Assembly: GCF_009649745.1 (NCBI RefSeq)
Contig: NZ_WJNG01000011.1
Span: 1-64,000 of the forward strand
Origin: Aquibacillus halophilus
Lineage (GTDB): Bacteria; Bacillota; Bacilli; Bacillales; Amphibacillaceae
Direction: 5' to 3'
Length of the DNA: 64,000 nucleotides
A model generated the notes under the pieces. The model ran no database searches, was not told the DNA's origin, and saw only the letters and a list, made by a program, of their open reading frames with translations. The position numbers were made by a program, and so were the translations under genes. This document shows positions 7,172-17,021 of the stretch, piece by piece (the first letter of the stretch is position 1; every line of letters starts with the position of its first letter).

Positions 7172-8176
7172 GTCCTTCTTAATGATGATTAACGTGAAAT
7201 CATCTCTTAAGTGAAAGTCTTGTATCCGTTCAAAATGTTTGTACACCTGTTCAACCGCTTCCTGAGCAGATAAATGAGTGTACTGTTTTATAACTTCTAA
7301 GACTTCATTTCGTTCAATAAAACGATCAGCTAATCGACACTCTGTTACTCCATCTGTCAACAAGATAATCATGTCCTCTTTGTTAATTTCCAATTCATAC
7401 TGTTGATAGTATGTATCACTAGATACCCCTAATACTAGGCCTTTTGCTTCTATTTCGAGGAATTCAGCTTTCTTGGCATTATAATAGAAACCTGGTTCAT
7501 GCCCTGCAGATGAATATTGAAAAATGCTAGTCGTTGGATCGTAGAGGCCATAGAACATAGTGATAAACATACTTGGATCAACGTTTCTTTCAACTACTCT
7601 ATTTAAATTTTCGAGTATTGCACTTGGGTTTCTCTGACTTAACGGAAAACTATCCATTGAGTATTTAATCATCGACATAGCAAGTGCAGCGGGTATCCCT
7701 TTTCCTATTACATCAGCAACAGCTATTCCGAGTGTATCTTGGTTATCTTTTACGAAATGGTAATAGTCTCCGTTCATCTGATTAGCCGGAACACTAACTG
7801 CTCCTATATCCAAGCCTTTAATAGATGGTTTTACAGTAGACAGAAGTGTTTGTTGCATACTGGCTGCTACCGAAATCTCCGATTTTAACTCCAATTGTTT
7901 TTCACGTAATGATTGAAACTCCTGGTAAGCTAACCCATAAGAAATCATTGCCTCCAACAAAAAATTCAAGGAAACATCTATTTCTTTAGGAATAGTTGGG
8001 GAGATTTGTCTTAGCGCTTGAATGTGAACATTTACGATTTCCTCTGGCGATATATTGTTCTGCATCGAGAGTTTTGTAAACTGTTCTGCTTGGTACAGTG
8101 CTTTTTCATCTTGTGTCATCATGTATTGTTTTAAAAGTTTACGATAGTTTTCTAAATCAAAATTCTTGCTGTTCAA
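7166..8176 (-). CDS. rsbU: PP2C phosphatase RsbU (environmental stress branch)
   Basis: The 336 residues comprise an N-terminal helical RsbT-binding domain (about 1-85) and a C-terminal PP2C phosphatase with MNGDYYHF, IAVADVIGKGIPAAL and ILLTDGVTE as metal-binding motifs. RsbU, activated by RsbT released from the stressosome, dephosphorylates RsbV. It lies 16 bases after rsbT. The 3' end overlaps the -35 box of the sigma-B promoter. Confidence 0.96.
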   Translation of the reverse strand: MNSKNFDLENYRKLLKQYMMTQDEKALYQAEQFTKLSMQNNISPEEIVNVHIQALRQISPTIPKEIDVSLNFLLEAMISYGLAYQEFQSLREKQLELKSEISVAASMQQTLLSTVKPSIKGLDIGAVSVPANQMNGDYYHFVKDNQDTLGIAVADVIGKGIPAALAMSMIKYSMDSFPLSQRNPSAILENLNRVVERNVDPSMFITMFYGLYDPTTSIFQYSSAGHEPGFYYNAKKAEFLEIEAKGLVLGVSSDTYYQQYELEINKEDMIILLTDGVTECRLADRFIERNEVLEVIKQYTHLSAQEAVEQVYKHFERIQDFHLRDDFTLIIIKKDV

Positions 8177-8192
8177 TCAGTGACCTCCTCTA

Positions 8193-8600
8193 CTAACGAA
8201 CCCATTTCACAGTTCGTATCTCAGTTCCTTTACCAGGTTGTGAGATAATATCAAACTGATCCATTAAACGTCTTACTCCAGGCAAACCAGCACCTAGCCC
8301 TCCAGAAGTAGAGAAGCCGTCCTCCATCACCTGACTAATATCTTGAATGCCTGGCCCATCATCAAGGGCGACTACACATAATCCTTTGTGGTTAATTTCA
8401 TCAATTGTTTCAAAACAAACCTTTCCTTTTCCTGCATATAAATAAATATTACGAGCTAATTCTGATATGGCTGTTGCAATGCGAGCTTGGTCTACTGTAC
8501 CGAAGCCTATTTCTTTGGCATATTCTCGGCCCATTTGACGAGCACCTACAATATCCCATTCTTTTTGTATTTTAACACAGGATTGGAAGTCCATAGTCAC
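8193..8600 (-). CDS. rsbT: stressosome switch kinase RsbT
   Basis: A 135-residue GHKL-fold serine/threonine kinase: [15 protein letters not shown] (N box), LDDGPGI (G1), [18 protein letters not shown] (G2). It phosphorylates RsbS and RsbR and, when freed, binds and activates RsbU. The start overlaps the rsbS stop by four bases. Confidence 0.97.
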   Translation of the reverse strand: MTMDFQSCVKIQKEWDIVGARQMGREYAKEIGFGTVDQARIATAISELARNIYLYAGKGKVCFETIDEINHKGLCVVALDDGPGIQDISQVMEDGFSTSGGLGAGLPGVRRLMDQFDIISQPGKGTEIRTVKWVR

Positions 8601-8953
8601 TCCTCCAATTCCTGGCGAAGTTTGATTAATCCTTGTTCCAGATCTAATGCAGTCGGAACATTTTGTAGATGTATCCCTAAATCTATTAATGTCACCGCTA
8701 CTGCTGGCTGAATCCCAGTTAAGACTACTTTTGCCCCCATTAGATCAGACATAGTTACAACGTCTCCTAGGACTTTCGCTATAAATGAATCAATAATATC
8801 TACAGATGTTAAATCAATGACTACACCCGTTGCCCCACTCTTATGAATTTTACTTAAAAGGTCCTCTTGGAATTCAATGGCTGATTTATCATCTAAATCT
8901 ATTTGGATTGATACTAATAAATAATTATGAAGCTTTAAAATTGGAATTCTCAC
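8597..8953 (-). CDS. rsbS: stressosome scaffold protein RsbS
   Basis: A 118-residue single STAS domain. The phospho-acceptor serine is in [14 protein letters not shown] near residue 58, equal to Ser59 of B. subtilis RsbS. It forms the stressosome core with RsbR and holds RsbT until phosphorylated. It lies four bases after rsbR. Confidence 0.97.
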   Translation of the reverse strand: MRIPILKLHNYLLVSIQIDLDDKSAIEFQEDLLSKIHKSGATGVVIDLTSVDIIDSFIAKVLGDVVTMSDLMGAKVVLTGIQPAVAVTLIDLGIHLQNVPTALDLEQGLIKLRQELEE

Positions 8954-8957
8954 TCGC

Positions 8958-9827
8958 TCACTCCCTATCCAGAGAATCTAATAATTTCTCAATTCCTTCA
9001 TCCGAGTTTTCCGATTTAACAATTCGCCGATTTGTTAATTCAAGTGCTGTTTTAAAACCTTTTTTGAGTGAACTTTTAGTTGGGAATTTACCAAGGTCGA
9101 TTCCCAAGTTCACGATTGTTTGAGCTATCTCTGGACGTATGCCGACTAAAATACAAGTAGACCCTATTAATCTAACTGCCTCAGCAGCCTGTATAATATG
9201 GTGCGCTACCATAGTGTCAACAACTGGAACACCTGTTATATCGATTAAGACCACTTCTGCATTATGTTTAATTACACCTTCAAGTAGGTTCTCCATAATT
9301 AATTTTGCTCTTTCTGTATCAATCGTACCAATCAAAGGCATTACTGTTATATTTTCCATCACAGGAATTAATGGGGCCGAAAGCTCTTGCAAAGCTACTT
9401 GTTGCAATGAAACAATATGTTCCCAGCTTCCAGAATATTCATTAACTAATTGATTAATAATTGGATCGACCCAATTATCAACCATATCCAAGACTTCACT
9501 TAAGTATTCTGAATCCACCTGCTCTGACTGGCTTAAAATAAAATTTATAGTAACTCTTCGAAATGCCTGCAAGCCGTCTGTCAAATAGCTTAAAGGCCAT
9601 CCGAGGTTAATTAATCTCTCAGAGAAATCATCTAATTCAGTACTGATTCCTTGTTTTTCAAGACTAGAAAAAATAACATTTACAAATTGACGATTTGTAC
9701 TTTCAAACAGTTCCTCTGATATAGTTGAAGTGTAATCATTTTTTCGATTCTTCGATACTTGTTCTAACCAATCTTTGACGATTGTATCACTATTATTTAT
9801 TACAATACTGTTTAAGTTATTGTCCAT
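8958..9827 (-). CDS. rsbR: stressosome sensor protein RsbR
   Basis: The 289 residues contain an N-terminal, globin-like sensory domain (about 1-145) of low conservation and a C-terminal STAS domain. The STAS region [16 protein letters not shown] carries the threonine positions that RsbT phosphorylates in B. subtilis RsbRA. It is the first gene of the operon. No separate paralog is seen in the window. A clear sigma-A promoter could not be assigned in the 200 bases upstream. Confidence 0.95.
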   Translation of the reverse strand: MDNNLNSIVINNSDTIVKDWLEQVSKNRKNDYTSTISEELFESTNRQFVNVIFSSLEKQGISTELDDFSERLINLGWPLSYLTDGLQAFRRVTINFILSQSEQVDSEYLSEVLDMVDNWVDPIINQLVNEYSGSWEHIVSLQQVALQELSAPLIPVMENITVMPLIGTIDTERAKLIMENLLEGVIKHNAEVVLIDITGVPVVDTMVAHHIIQAAEAVRLIGSTCILVGIRPEIAQTIVNLGIDLGKFPTKSSLKKGFKTALELTNRRIVKSENSDEGIEKLLDSLDRE

Positions 9828-9948
9828 TCTCTTCCCCCCAAAATACCTTTATTTTTTATATTATTGTCACATGTTTATCAATTCTTCGCAAATCTTTTGA
9901 CCCATTCGGACTAGACCTTATCTCAGAATTATTAGTCTTAAAACAGTA

Positions 9949-9981
9949 AACACCCTTGCCAGTAATTAATGACAAGGGTGC
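9949..9981 (-). terminator. terminator after ndoA
   Basis: The minus strand forms CACCCTTGTC (9971-9980) / GGCAAGGGTG (9951-9960) with a short T-containing tail, 50 bases after the ndoA stop. It separates the toxin pair from the sigB operon. Confidence 0.8.
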
Positions 9982-10029
9982 GTTAATCATATAAATTAAT
10001 TGTTGGACATAGCCAAAGTTATGTAAACA

Positions 10030-10380
10030 TCAAAAATCAGTCAATCCAAGACTAATCTCTAATGCTTTGTTGATATTTTCCATCATGCTATTATCCAATT
10101 GTGTTATCTTGTCTGTTAACCGTTGTTTATCAATGGTTCTAATTTGTTCTAATAAAATAACAGAATCACGTTCAAAACCATATTTTTTCGCATCTATCTC
10201 TACATGCGTCGGCAATTTAGCCTTTTGTATCTGCGCAGTAATGGCCGCAACAATAACCGTGGGGCTAAAACGGTTACCAATATCATTTTGTAGGACCAAT
10301 ACAGGACGAACTCCCCCCTGCTCCGATCCAACTACAGGGGAAAGATCGGCGAAATAAACCTCGCCTCGTTTTACAATCAA
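10030..10380 (-). CDS. ndoA: endoribonuclease toxin NdoA (MazF family)
   Basis: A 116-residue protein starting [13 protein letters not shown] with [16 protein letters not shown], the standard MazF/EndoA N-terminal signature including the catalytic arginine in GVRP. The B. subtilis homologue cleaves RNA at UACAU and is blocked by NdoAI. It lies four bases downstream of the antitoxin gene. Position between alr and rsbR is the conserved one in Bacillaceae. Confidence 0.97.
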   Translation of the reverse strand: MIVKRGEVYFADLSPVVGSEQGGVRPVLVLQNDIGNRFSPTVIVAAITAQIQKAKLPTHVEIDAKKYGFERDSVILLEQIRTIDKQRLTDKITQLDNSMMENINKALEISLGLTDF

Positions 10381-10384
10381 GTCT

Positions 10385-10666
10385 TTACACCCCGCTCACT
10401 ATACGCTCTAGGGTGTTTTCTGCCTCCTCTTCAGCCTGAAAAGCTTCTGAAGCAATGTTGAGATTAATTTTAGCCATTTCCATATAACCTCTTTGCATGG
10501 ATTCTCGGATATGACGCTTTTTCTTTTCGCGCAAATACGATTTTGTAGCCTGACAAATAAAGTCGCTCAGATCACTGTTCTCATTTTTCATCAATCCGTC
10601 CACCTCATTTAGTAGGTTTTTAGGTAGTCTCACAACAATTTCTTGCAAACTCTCTGACACAACCAA
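10385..10666 (-). CDS. ndoAI: antitoxin NdoAI (EndoAI, ribbon-helix-helix)
   Basis: The 93 residues start with a ribbon-helix-helix DNA-binding segment ([19 protein letters not shown]) followed by an acidic, flexible C-terminus that in this family occupies the toxin's active site. It likely represses its own operon together with NdoA. The 285 bases between it and alr contain no convincing gene. Confidence 0.95.
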   Translation of the reverse strand: MVVSESLQEIVVRLPKNLLNEVDGLMKNENSDLSDFICQATKSYLREKKKRHIRESMQRGYMEMAKINLNIASEAFQAEEEAENTLERIVSGV

Positions 10667-10951
10667 ACACCTCCACCATATCTACAAGCCCAGTCTAATA
10701 ATCCATTCTTATCATATCATTCTCTAGGGAGCATTGCAAAGCCATTCTACAACTTTTTTGTTAGAAAAACTTGGTTTTTTCCTATTTATAGTGAAAGCTC
10801 TCAACATATTTAGAATACAATCAATAAATAATAATATTGCTAAGGTTGGTATGTTTAAATAAATAGAAACAGCAAAAAGATTAATCATCCTACTACATTT
10901 TATACAAAAGTGGGTGAAATCATGCAACATTCACTAATTAAGGCTATCGAA

Positions 10952-12082
10952 TCAACTATTATGGTTTACGTAAACCCTTGGAACTCTATTACTAATCATA
11001 CAAGTAACTTCATAATTAATCGTATCTAAAATTGTGGCAATTTCATCCATAGTAATTTCATTAGATTGCTGTTCGCCTATCAAAGTTACTTTGGTCCCTA
11101 TTTGATAGGATTTATCTAATCTTATCATTAATTGATCCATACAGATTCTTCCAACTATCGGAAAACGTTTACCGTTAACAAGTACATCTGAGCCTTGTAA
11201 CTTACGGCGGATCCCATCAGCATAACCTAGTGGAATTGTTCCAATCCATTCAGGCTTTTCAGCAGTATATGTTGCTCCATAACTGATAGAATCTCCAGCG
11301 GATACTTTTTTAATGTGGATTAATTTACTATGAAGTGAAAAAGCTGGTTTTAGATCGATAGGCCTTTCCATTTTCACCGTTTGGGAAGGGTATAAGCCGT
11401 ACATGCTAATTCCAAAACGAACATAATGTTGCATATCTTCAGGAAACCGCATGCTCGCAGCACTATTACCAGTATGAATGGTTACTGGTTTCCCCCAGAT
11501 AGACTTAAACGTGTCCAAGAGATTATTAAAATTATCTAACTGTTTTTGATAATAGGTTTTATTATCCTCATCAGCTGTAGCAAAATGTGTGAAAATACCC
11601 TCTAGTTCAAACCTAGCATCATTAAGTTCTTTAAGGGTGTCGATTAGTTCTTCCTCATCCCTAATCCCAATCCTACCCATACCTGTATCCCACTTCATGT
11701 GTAGTTTCAAAGGACAATCAAAACTATTCTTCTTCGCTTGTTGTAGCCATTGTTTTTGGAAAAATGTCACTGCAACATCATGTTGAGCAGCGATTGGAGC
11801 ATCTTCTGGTCGAATCCATCCCATAACAAGTATTGGGGCTTTAATTCCTAATTTTCTTAATTTTATTGCTTCATCTAAAATTGCTACGGCTAAACCTGAA
11901 GCACCCGACTCAAGGGCTATCCTTGCAACCTGAATATCACCATGACCGTAACCATTTGCTTTCACGACTGCGTATATTTTTGTACCACCAGAGAGGCGTT
12001 CTGTTAATTGGGTAATATTATATTTTATTCGTTGCAAATCTACTTCAACCCATGAATCACGATAAAAAGTCTTATGCTCCAT
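10952..12082 (-). CDS. alr: alanine racemase
   Basis: A 376-residue fold-type III PLP enzyme converting L- to D-alanine for peptidoglycan. The PLP lysine is in AVVKANGYGHG near residue 40, and the catalytic tyrosine is in ISYGATY near 265; the C-terminal beta domain holds RICMDQLMI. Full length for the family. Its place ahead of ndoAI matches B. subtilis. The 5' flank is the repeat-bearing gap at 12083-12798. Confidence 0.97.
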   Translation of the reverse strand: MEHKTFYRDSWVEVDLQRIKYNITQLTERLSGGTKIYAVVKANGYGHGDIQVARIALESGASGLAVAILDEAIKLRKLGIKAPILVMGWIRPEDAPIAAQHDVAVTFFQKQWLQQAKKNSFDCPLKLHMKWDTGMGRIGIRDEEELIDTLKELNDARFELEGIFTHFATADEDNKTYYQKQLDNFNNLLDTFKSIWGKPVTIHTGNSAASMRFPEDMQHYVRFGISMYGLYPSQTVKMERPIDLKPAFSLHSKLIHIKKVSAGDSISYGATYTAEKPEWIGTIPLGYADGIRRKLQGSDVLVNGKRFPIVGRICMDQLMIRLDKSYQIGTKVTLIGEQQSNEITMDEIATILDTINYEVTCMISNRVPRVYVNHNS

Positions 12083-12237
12083 ATCTAGCTTCCTCTCCTG
12101 CTGTTTATTATATTCATTTTACAAGGAAAGCCAATTAAGGTTCGATCCTATTGACTATAAGAATACTACAACGAATTACACTACTGCAATCTATGATTGT
12201 TTACTATTATGATTGACTGCACAATTAATGAAAAATC

Positions 12238-12726
12238 CGAGGTAACGTAGCTACTAGTTGATTTGCGCTCCTGGCAGTCGCTTTCCGCGGGCAACGCTTC
12301 AACTTCCTCGGAAGAAACCCACTTCCTGCGGGAATTTCAGCTGTTGCTTTTCCCGCAGGAGTCGACTGCCCTCCGCTCCAATCACCATCTTATATGTAAC
12401 AATAAAGAAAGGAAGATGGATAAAAACCTAAATCTAGTGTAGTTTCGTAGCTTGGATAGCTTGTGTTCAAGAAGATGGATTCTTTTCACGTAAAACCATA
12501 GACTTTTTCCCTCGAAAATCAGAAGACTATTAACAGCGTAGGCAGAATATGTAGGCTCCTCGAAAATAAAGTTCAACGGAGGAAATACACGGAGACTCCT
12601 GCGGGATATAAAGGCATAGTTGAGACCCCACAGTGCGTAGCACGAGGAGGCTCAACAGCCGCCCGCGGAAAGCGTAGTGTATTTCCGAAGTGGTGTAAGT
12701 TACGACGCAGTCTATAGATCTTGTGT
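12238..12726. repeat. composite hairpin repeat, copy 1
   Basis: Most of the 716-base gap between alr and the YdcC-like gene is this repeat. Hairpin A (12266-12379) has arms GGCAGTCG and CGACTGCC; hairpin B (12578-12690) has arms GGAAATACAC and GTGTATTTCC. Between them lies a spacer that contains a fragment of the other B type (GGCAGAATATGTAG at 12541). The right end GTTACGACGCAGTCTATAG (12699-12717) matches the ends of the other copies; the left end (GGTAACGTAG) is worn. No open frame inside looks like a gene. Confidence 0.8.
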
Positions 12727-12759
12727 AGAAAATCATCATTTTTTTAAAACAACAAAAAT

Positions 12760-12790
12760 AAAAGCAGACCCTTATGGCGGAGCCTGCTTG
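12760..12790 (-). terminator. terminator of the YdcC-like gene
   Basis: On the minus strand AAGCAGGCTC and GGTCTGCTT form an imperfect stem followed by TTATTTTTG, 10 bases after the stop codon. Confidence 0.6.
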
Positions 12791-12798
12791 ATCCATTA

Positions 12799-13821
12799 CT
12801 ATTTAACCTGTTGGCCTAATACTGAGCTTGCTACATCGATCATTTCTTCTCTAGTTAGTTCTTCACTTGCTAAATAATAGCTTGTGCCATCATAACTCCA
12901 TTCTAAAGAGGTGTCTGTTAATGCGCCCATTGTAAACCCTAAACTTACCGGTTCACCTTGTATAGTTTTAGGCATGGCTGCACTAGTCGGATATGCATCT
13001 ACTTTTTCTTGAACTAAAGTAAAGTTCTTTACTCCTCCATAAGATAGAATTACCCGTTTCCCGCTATCAATACTTACTTCTTTTGTTTCAATTAACTCTG
13101 CTCCGGCCATTTCTAACGGATACAAAACGTTTAAATCATTGCTTGTTGCTCCCTCAGCCATAACAGGGACACCAAATAAGCTACTCGTCATATTTTTCTC
13201 AATCTCAAATGTATCATCTGCAAATTCCGGATTAAGTGTAAACCCAGAAAATTGAACTTCAATTAGAGGGTTTTTATCTTTATCCAAAACCTTCACCATA
13301 ACAGGTGTATATGTTTTCTTATCAAAGTATATTTCCTGATATGGAAGGTTATTATTATTTTGATAGTTTGTCTTAGTTTCGAATACAAAGTGATTTTCAG
13401 TAGACTTAAAAGTAGCATCTGAATCTTTTAATATATCCTGTACCAATGATTGATATAAATATGGTTGACTGCTATTGGTTGGCCATTCACTCTGAAATTT
13501 AAAACTTTTATTCAGTGCAGGCGTTAACACAAATACACCATCATCATTTCTCAGAATAATTTGACTGCCCTCTTCATCTTTTTCATTTTTTAACAGTACT
13601 CGGTAGTAGTCCTTTTTCTTATGGGCAATGTCGATATTATACGTTTGGTTATCCTCGCCAGTTTTCAAGCTCATACTCGCCTGTACTTGATACCCACTCA
13701 TTTCTTCAAGATTGCCTTCCAATTTATTGACTACGTCTTCTTTCGTTTTTTCCCCACACGCAGCTAAAACTAGGATCAACAGGGTAATGATCCCTATGCC
13801 GAAATATTTTCTCATGGTCAC
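12799..13821 (-). CDS. LolA-like membrane-anchored lipoprotein (YdcC family)
   Basis: A 340-residue protein with a lipoprotein signal: hydrophobic segment then VLAACGEK, the cysteine near residue 21. The rest is a LolA/LolB-like beta-rich fold, as in B. subtilis YdcC, a sporulation-associated protein of unclear function; related proteins bind lipids or sigma regulators. It is 52 bases downstream of the NAD(P)HX repair gene. A role in spore or cell-envelope lipid handling is inferred from the family only. Confidence 0.85.
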   Translation of the reverse strand: MTMRKYFGIGIITLLILVLAACGEKTKEDVVNKLEGNLEEMSGYQVQASMSLKTGEDNQTYNIDIAHKKKDYYRVLLKNEKDEEGSQIILRNDDGVFVLTPALNKSFKFQSEWPTNSSQPYLYQSLVQDILKDSDATFKSTENHFVFETKTNYQNNNNLPYQEIYFDKKTYTPVMVKVLDKDKNPLIEVQFSGFTLNPEFADDTFEIEKNMTSSLFGVPVMAEGATSNDLNVLYPLEMAGAELIETKEVSIDSGKRVILSYGGVKNFTLVQEKVDAYPTSAAMPKTIQGEPVSLGFTMGALTDTSLEWSYDGTSYYLASEELTREEMIDVASSVLGQQVK

Positions 13822-13873
13822 AACTCCTTTGTCTCATTTCAAAGGACAAAGGGAACTTGTTCACCTGCAAACG

Positions 13874-15391
13874 TTATGAAAATGTACGAAAAACGGAAGC
13901 TAATCCTTTAATAACATCGGTCGCCAGTAAATCTTGTTCAGAATGCTTTTTGACAACTAAATTATCTGCAGCTTTTCCATGAATAAAACAACCATTCGAA
14001 AGTGCTTCAGTCATTTTTTGTCTCTGCATAATCATCGCAAGCAGTATCCCTGATAGAACATCACCACTTCCACCTTTTGCTAAGCCTGCATTCCCTGTTG
14101 TGTTTACCCATTGATTACCCTCTGGATCCGAAACAATTGTATTTGGACCTTTGAGTACAAGATAAACTCCATGCTTCCGAGAAAAACTTTCAGCCAAAGA
14201 GAAAGGATGTGCGATTACATTCTGAATAGTTGTATCCAAGAGCATTGCCATTTCACCAAAATGAGGAGTAAGGATTGTTGGACTTTTCCTATTAGTAATC
14301 ACTGACAATTCCTCACTAATATGGTAAAGACCATCAGCATCAATCAGTACAGGAACTTTTGCTTTTGCAACAATCTTCCTGGTTAGAAGTCCAGTGTCTT
14401 TTTTTCTCCCCATTCCCATGCCTATCGCAATAGCATCATATGTTGAAATATCAATCTGCTGGCGCTCCGAGATGACACCCTCTTGGCTTGCAAGAGGTAA
14501 AAAGGTTGCTTCCAAACATTGCTGTGCAATAGAAGATATAGCTTCCTTTACAGTAGCAATAGTAATAAGACCGGAACCTGCTCGAAGTGAAGCCAGAGCA
14601 GTCATCGCTACAGAACCAGGCATCTGACGACTTCCACCAATAATTAAGCCACGACCATGACTCCCCTTATGAGAGAAAGCATCTCTACTTGGAAGCGTTG
14701 TTCTTACTTTTTGTTCAACCCAAGTGTTACGTTTTATCTGATTCGCGTAAGCTTGATGAGGTAAACCGATTTTAACTACGGACCAATTACCATAGTAAGC
14801 TGTACAATGTTCAAGAAAAACACTCATTTTAGGTTCTTCTATAACAAATGTATAGTCAGCCTCAATACCAATAAAGTCCAAGACGCCTTCATCAGCAGGA
14901 ACCCCACTTGGAATATCAACAGAAATAGTAAGTTTATCAACTTCGTTCACAGCCTTGATCACTTGATCAAATGGTGGCCTTAATGTACCAGTTATACCTA
15001 TTCCTAACATCGCATCAATGACAACATCCGTGTTATTGAGGAAAACTGTAATCTCATCAGAAGCTTGTAGTTGTTGAATAGTACCACCATAATTAATGAA
15101 TAGTTGTTTATGGTAGAGAGCAGCGCCTTTGATTTTTTCATTAGCAGCTAGTTGTAATACTGTTGGTTTATACCCTTGATTTAACAAGGTTTTAGCGATG
15201 ACGAAGCCATCTCCCCCATTATTACCACTTCCAACCAATACAAGAATCTCTTCTGACTTTTTTACTAGGCTTACTACCTTTTCAGCAATAGCCCTTCCCG
15301 CATTTTCCATCAGAATAGTTCCATCAACACCTGCGTTTTCGATAGCAAACCGATCTATTTCGTACATTTCATTTGCGGTGACAATATGCAC
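13874..15391 (-). CDS. nnr: bifunctional NAD(P)HX epimerase/dehydratase
   Basis: About 505 residues in two domains. The N-terminal YjeF_N-type epimerase has VGSGNNGGDGFVIAK and IDAMLGIGITG; the C-terminal ADP-dependent dehydratase has KGSHGRGLIIGGSRQMPG, LTPHFGEMA and TGNAGLAKGGSGDVLSG. The enzyme repairs hydrated NADH and NADPH. I start at GTG 15391 because AGGAGG lies seven bases ahead; a start 21 bases earlier has no such site. The gene is between acpS and the ydcC-like gene, an insertion relative to the B. subtilis order but common in related genera. Confidence 0.95.
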   Translation of the reverse strand: MHIVTANEMYEIDRFAIENAGVDGTILMENAGRAIAEKVVSLVKKSEEILVLVGSGNNGGDGFVIAKTLLNQGYKPTVLQLAANEKIKGAALYHKQLFINYGGTIQQLQASDEITVFLNNTDVVIDAMLGIGITGTLRPPFDQVIKAVNEVDKLTISVDIPSGVPADEGVLDFIGIEADYTFVIEEPKMSVFLEHCTAYYGNWSVVKIGLPHQAYANQIKRNTWVEQKVRTTLPSRDAFSHKGSHGRGLIIGGSRQMPGSVAMTALASLRAGSGLITIATVKEAISSIAQQCLEATFLPLASQEGVISERQQIDISTYDAIAIGMGMGRKKDTGLLTRKIVAKAKVPVLIDADGLYHISEELSVITNRKSPTILTPHFGEMAMLLDTTIQNVIAHPFSLAESFSRKHGVYLVLKGPNTIVSDPEGNQWVNTTGNAGLAKGGSGDVLSGILLAMIMQRQKMTEALSNGCFIHGKAADNLVVKKHSEQDLLATDVIKGLASVFRTFS

Positions 15392-15555
15392 AAAGTTCCC
15401 TCCTACCCGCACTAGAATATATGAGACAAACTATGTAATTATGCAGACTAGCCCTGACAAGTATTAAAAAGCTTACTATAATTAAACCGAATTTTATAGA
15501 TATTATAGATTATACATGTAATAGATGTAAGTCTGCATTCTAGGTGCTATTCCGC

Positions 15556-15921
15556 CTATTTCTCTATTATAACCTGAGCGATTGCGTAAGCCTGGCTATG
15601 TGAAATAGAAACAAAAATAGAAGATCCATAGGCTTCCTTTACACTTATTTTGGGTGCTCCAAGTTCATCAGTTATTATCTCAATATCTTGAAAGCTTAGT
15701 TTTCCTAAACCTGTTCCAATTGCCTTTGAATAAGCTTCCTTAGCTGCAAATCTGCCTGCTAAAAATTCAATTTTCCTTTTGTCTGATTGAAGTTTATCAA
15801 AAATAACTTTCTCTTCTTCCGTTAGTACCCTTTCTATAAACCGCTCATTTTGATGTAGTATTTTTTCTATACGTTCTAATTCTACGATATCTACCCCAAT
15901 TCCTTTAATCATAACATTCAA
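15556..15921 (-). CDS. acpS: holo-[acyl-carrier-protein] synthase
   Basis: A 121-residue 4'-phosphopantetheinyl transferase with [13 protein letters not shown] at the N-terminus and [14 protein letters not shown], the magnesium and CoA-binding motifs of AcpS. It activates ACP for fatty acid synthesis. The start may be the ATG at 15921 or the one nine bases further in. The 244-base gap to the divergent rhomboid gene holds a short CCTCC/GGAGG hairpin near 16030-16050 but no gene. Confidence 0.96.
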   Translation of the reverse strand: MNVMIKGIGVDIVELERIEKILHQNERFIERVLTEEEKVIFDKLQSDKRKIEFLAGRFAAKEAYSKAIGTGLGKLSFQDIEIITDELGAPKISVKEAYGSSIFVSISHSQAYAIAQVIIEK

Positions 15922-16165
15922 CTCTTTTCTTTTTTTTAAAAATAATTATAACAAATGAATCCTTAGTGTTATATTCCATTATTGCTATTGTTTGTGAATA
16001 ACAGATTAAGTGAAGTATTATATATAAGAGAACCTCCTTTAGTTGGAGGGCTCATCTTAACTGTTGATCCAATCACGTTATCCTTAAAATTGACCTGTTT
16101 CTTTTAAGGGTTAACGACTGATTAACCAATTGATAAAGTAAATATCTACCTAAAGGAGCTAAATT

Positions 16166-16930
16166 ATGTTTATACGCACGGAGAATTTTAAAGAATTCAT
16201 TCGTTTTTATCCTATTGTAACAATTATAATCGCGATTCAACTTGTTATATGGTTATCAGTTTTAATCATACCACCACTTGGGAATCTAATCTTTCAATGG
16301 GGTGCAGGAGTTAATTTATTAATTAACCAAGGAGAATATTGGAGGTTGGTCACACCAATTTTTCTTCATGATCCAAATGGTATTATGCACGTTCTGTTTA
16401 ATTCTTTCTCACTTGTACTATTTGGTCCCGCCCTTGAGCAGATGCTTGGAAAAACAAAATTTATATTCACTTATTTTCTAACTGGTATTATAGGTAATTT
16501 CTTCACTTATTTCACAAACCCTGAAGCCTATTATGTACATGTAGGGGCATCAGGTGCGATTTATGGTTTGTTTGGTGTCTACATGTTTATGGTTTTCTTT
16601 AGGAAGCATTTGATTGATCGAGGGAACGCGCAGATTATCACCACTATTTTAATTATCGGGTTAGTCATGACCTTTTTACGACCAGGGATTAATATCCTAG
16701 GACATCTATTTGGCTTTATTGGCGGGGTGGCACTTGGCCCACTAATATTAAACAATGTAAAGCCCTTTTCGGTTTGGAAAAATCGTCGTCCAAGTAATAG
16801 TGATTCCGTTCAATTCGACCCAAACCGTTGGAATAAAAAAAGACTACCGATAAGAAAATATTTCAAGCCAGCACTTTGGGTAATTATTGTTGTATTAGTA
16901 TTGCTGGGATTAGTAAGTAGGTTCTTTTAG
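16166..16930 (+). CDS. rhomboid-family intramembrane serine protease
   Basis: A 254-residue membrane protein with about six to seven hydrophobic segments. HVGASGAIYGLFG near residue 130 contains the catalytic GxSG serine, and NILGHLFGFIGG near 180 carries the partner histidine; the substrate-gating helix region starts HVLFNSFSL. Such proteases cut single-pass membrane proteins. Homologue of B. subtilis YdcA by position (next to acpS, divergent). The tail after residue 210 is basic then one more transmembrane segment. RBS AAAGGAG. Confidence 0.93.
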   Translation: MFIRTENFKEFIRFYPIVTIIIAIQLVIWLSVLIIPPLGNLIFQWGAGVNLLINQGEYWRLVTPIFLHDPNGIMHVLFNSFSLVLFGPALEQMLGKTKFIFTYFLTGIIGNFFTYFTNPEAYYVHVGASGAIYGLFGVYMFMVFFRKHLIDRGNAQIITTILIIGLVMTFLRPGINILGHLFGFIGGVALGPLILNNVKPFSVWKNRRPSNSDSVQFDPNRWNKKRLPIRKYFKPALWVIIVVLVLLGLVSRFF

Positions 16931-17021
16931 CATAAAGTTTATAAAAGGAGGGAACAACTCCTTATGACTGTTTTAATTTAAGACAACGATTGCGATCAAA
17001 AATATAACAGGAGGGAATTCA

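Noticed and set aside
9828-9948. Sigma-A promoter for rsbR (TTGATA with a TATAAA-like box)
   Set aside because: The spacing is 15 bases at best and alternatives are equally poor, so no site could be assigned with confidence.
10724-10930. 68-codon open frame between ndoAI and alr on the minus strand
   Set aside because: No ribosome site ahead of the ATG, no family pattern, and its hydrophobic stretch is what AT-rich spacer gives by chance.
12382-12877. Several overlapping open frames of 60-90 codons in the gap between alr and the YdcC-like gene
   Set aside because: They fall within or across the hairpins of composite repeat copy 1, have no ribosome sites and no recognisable domains. Similar frames occur in the other repeat copies.
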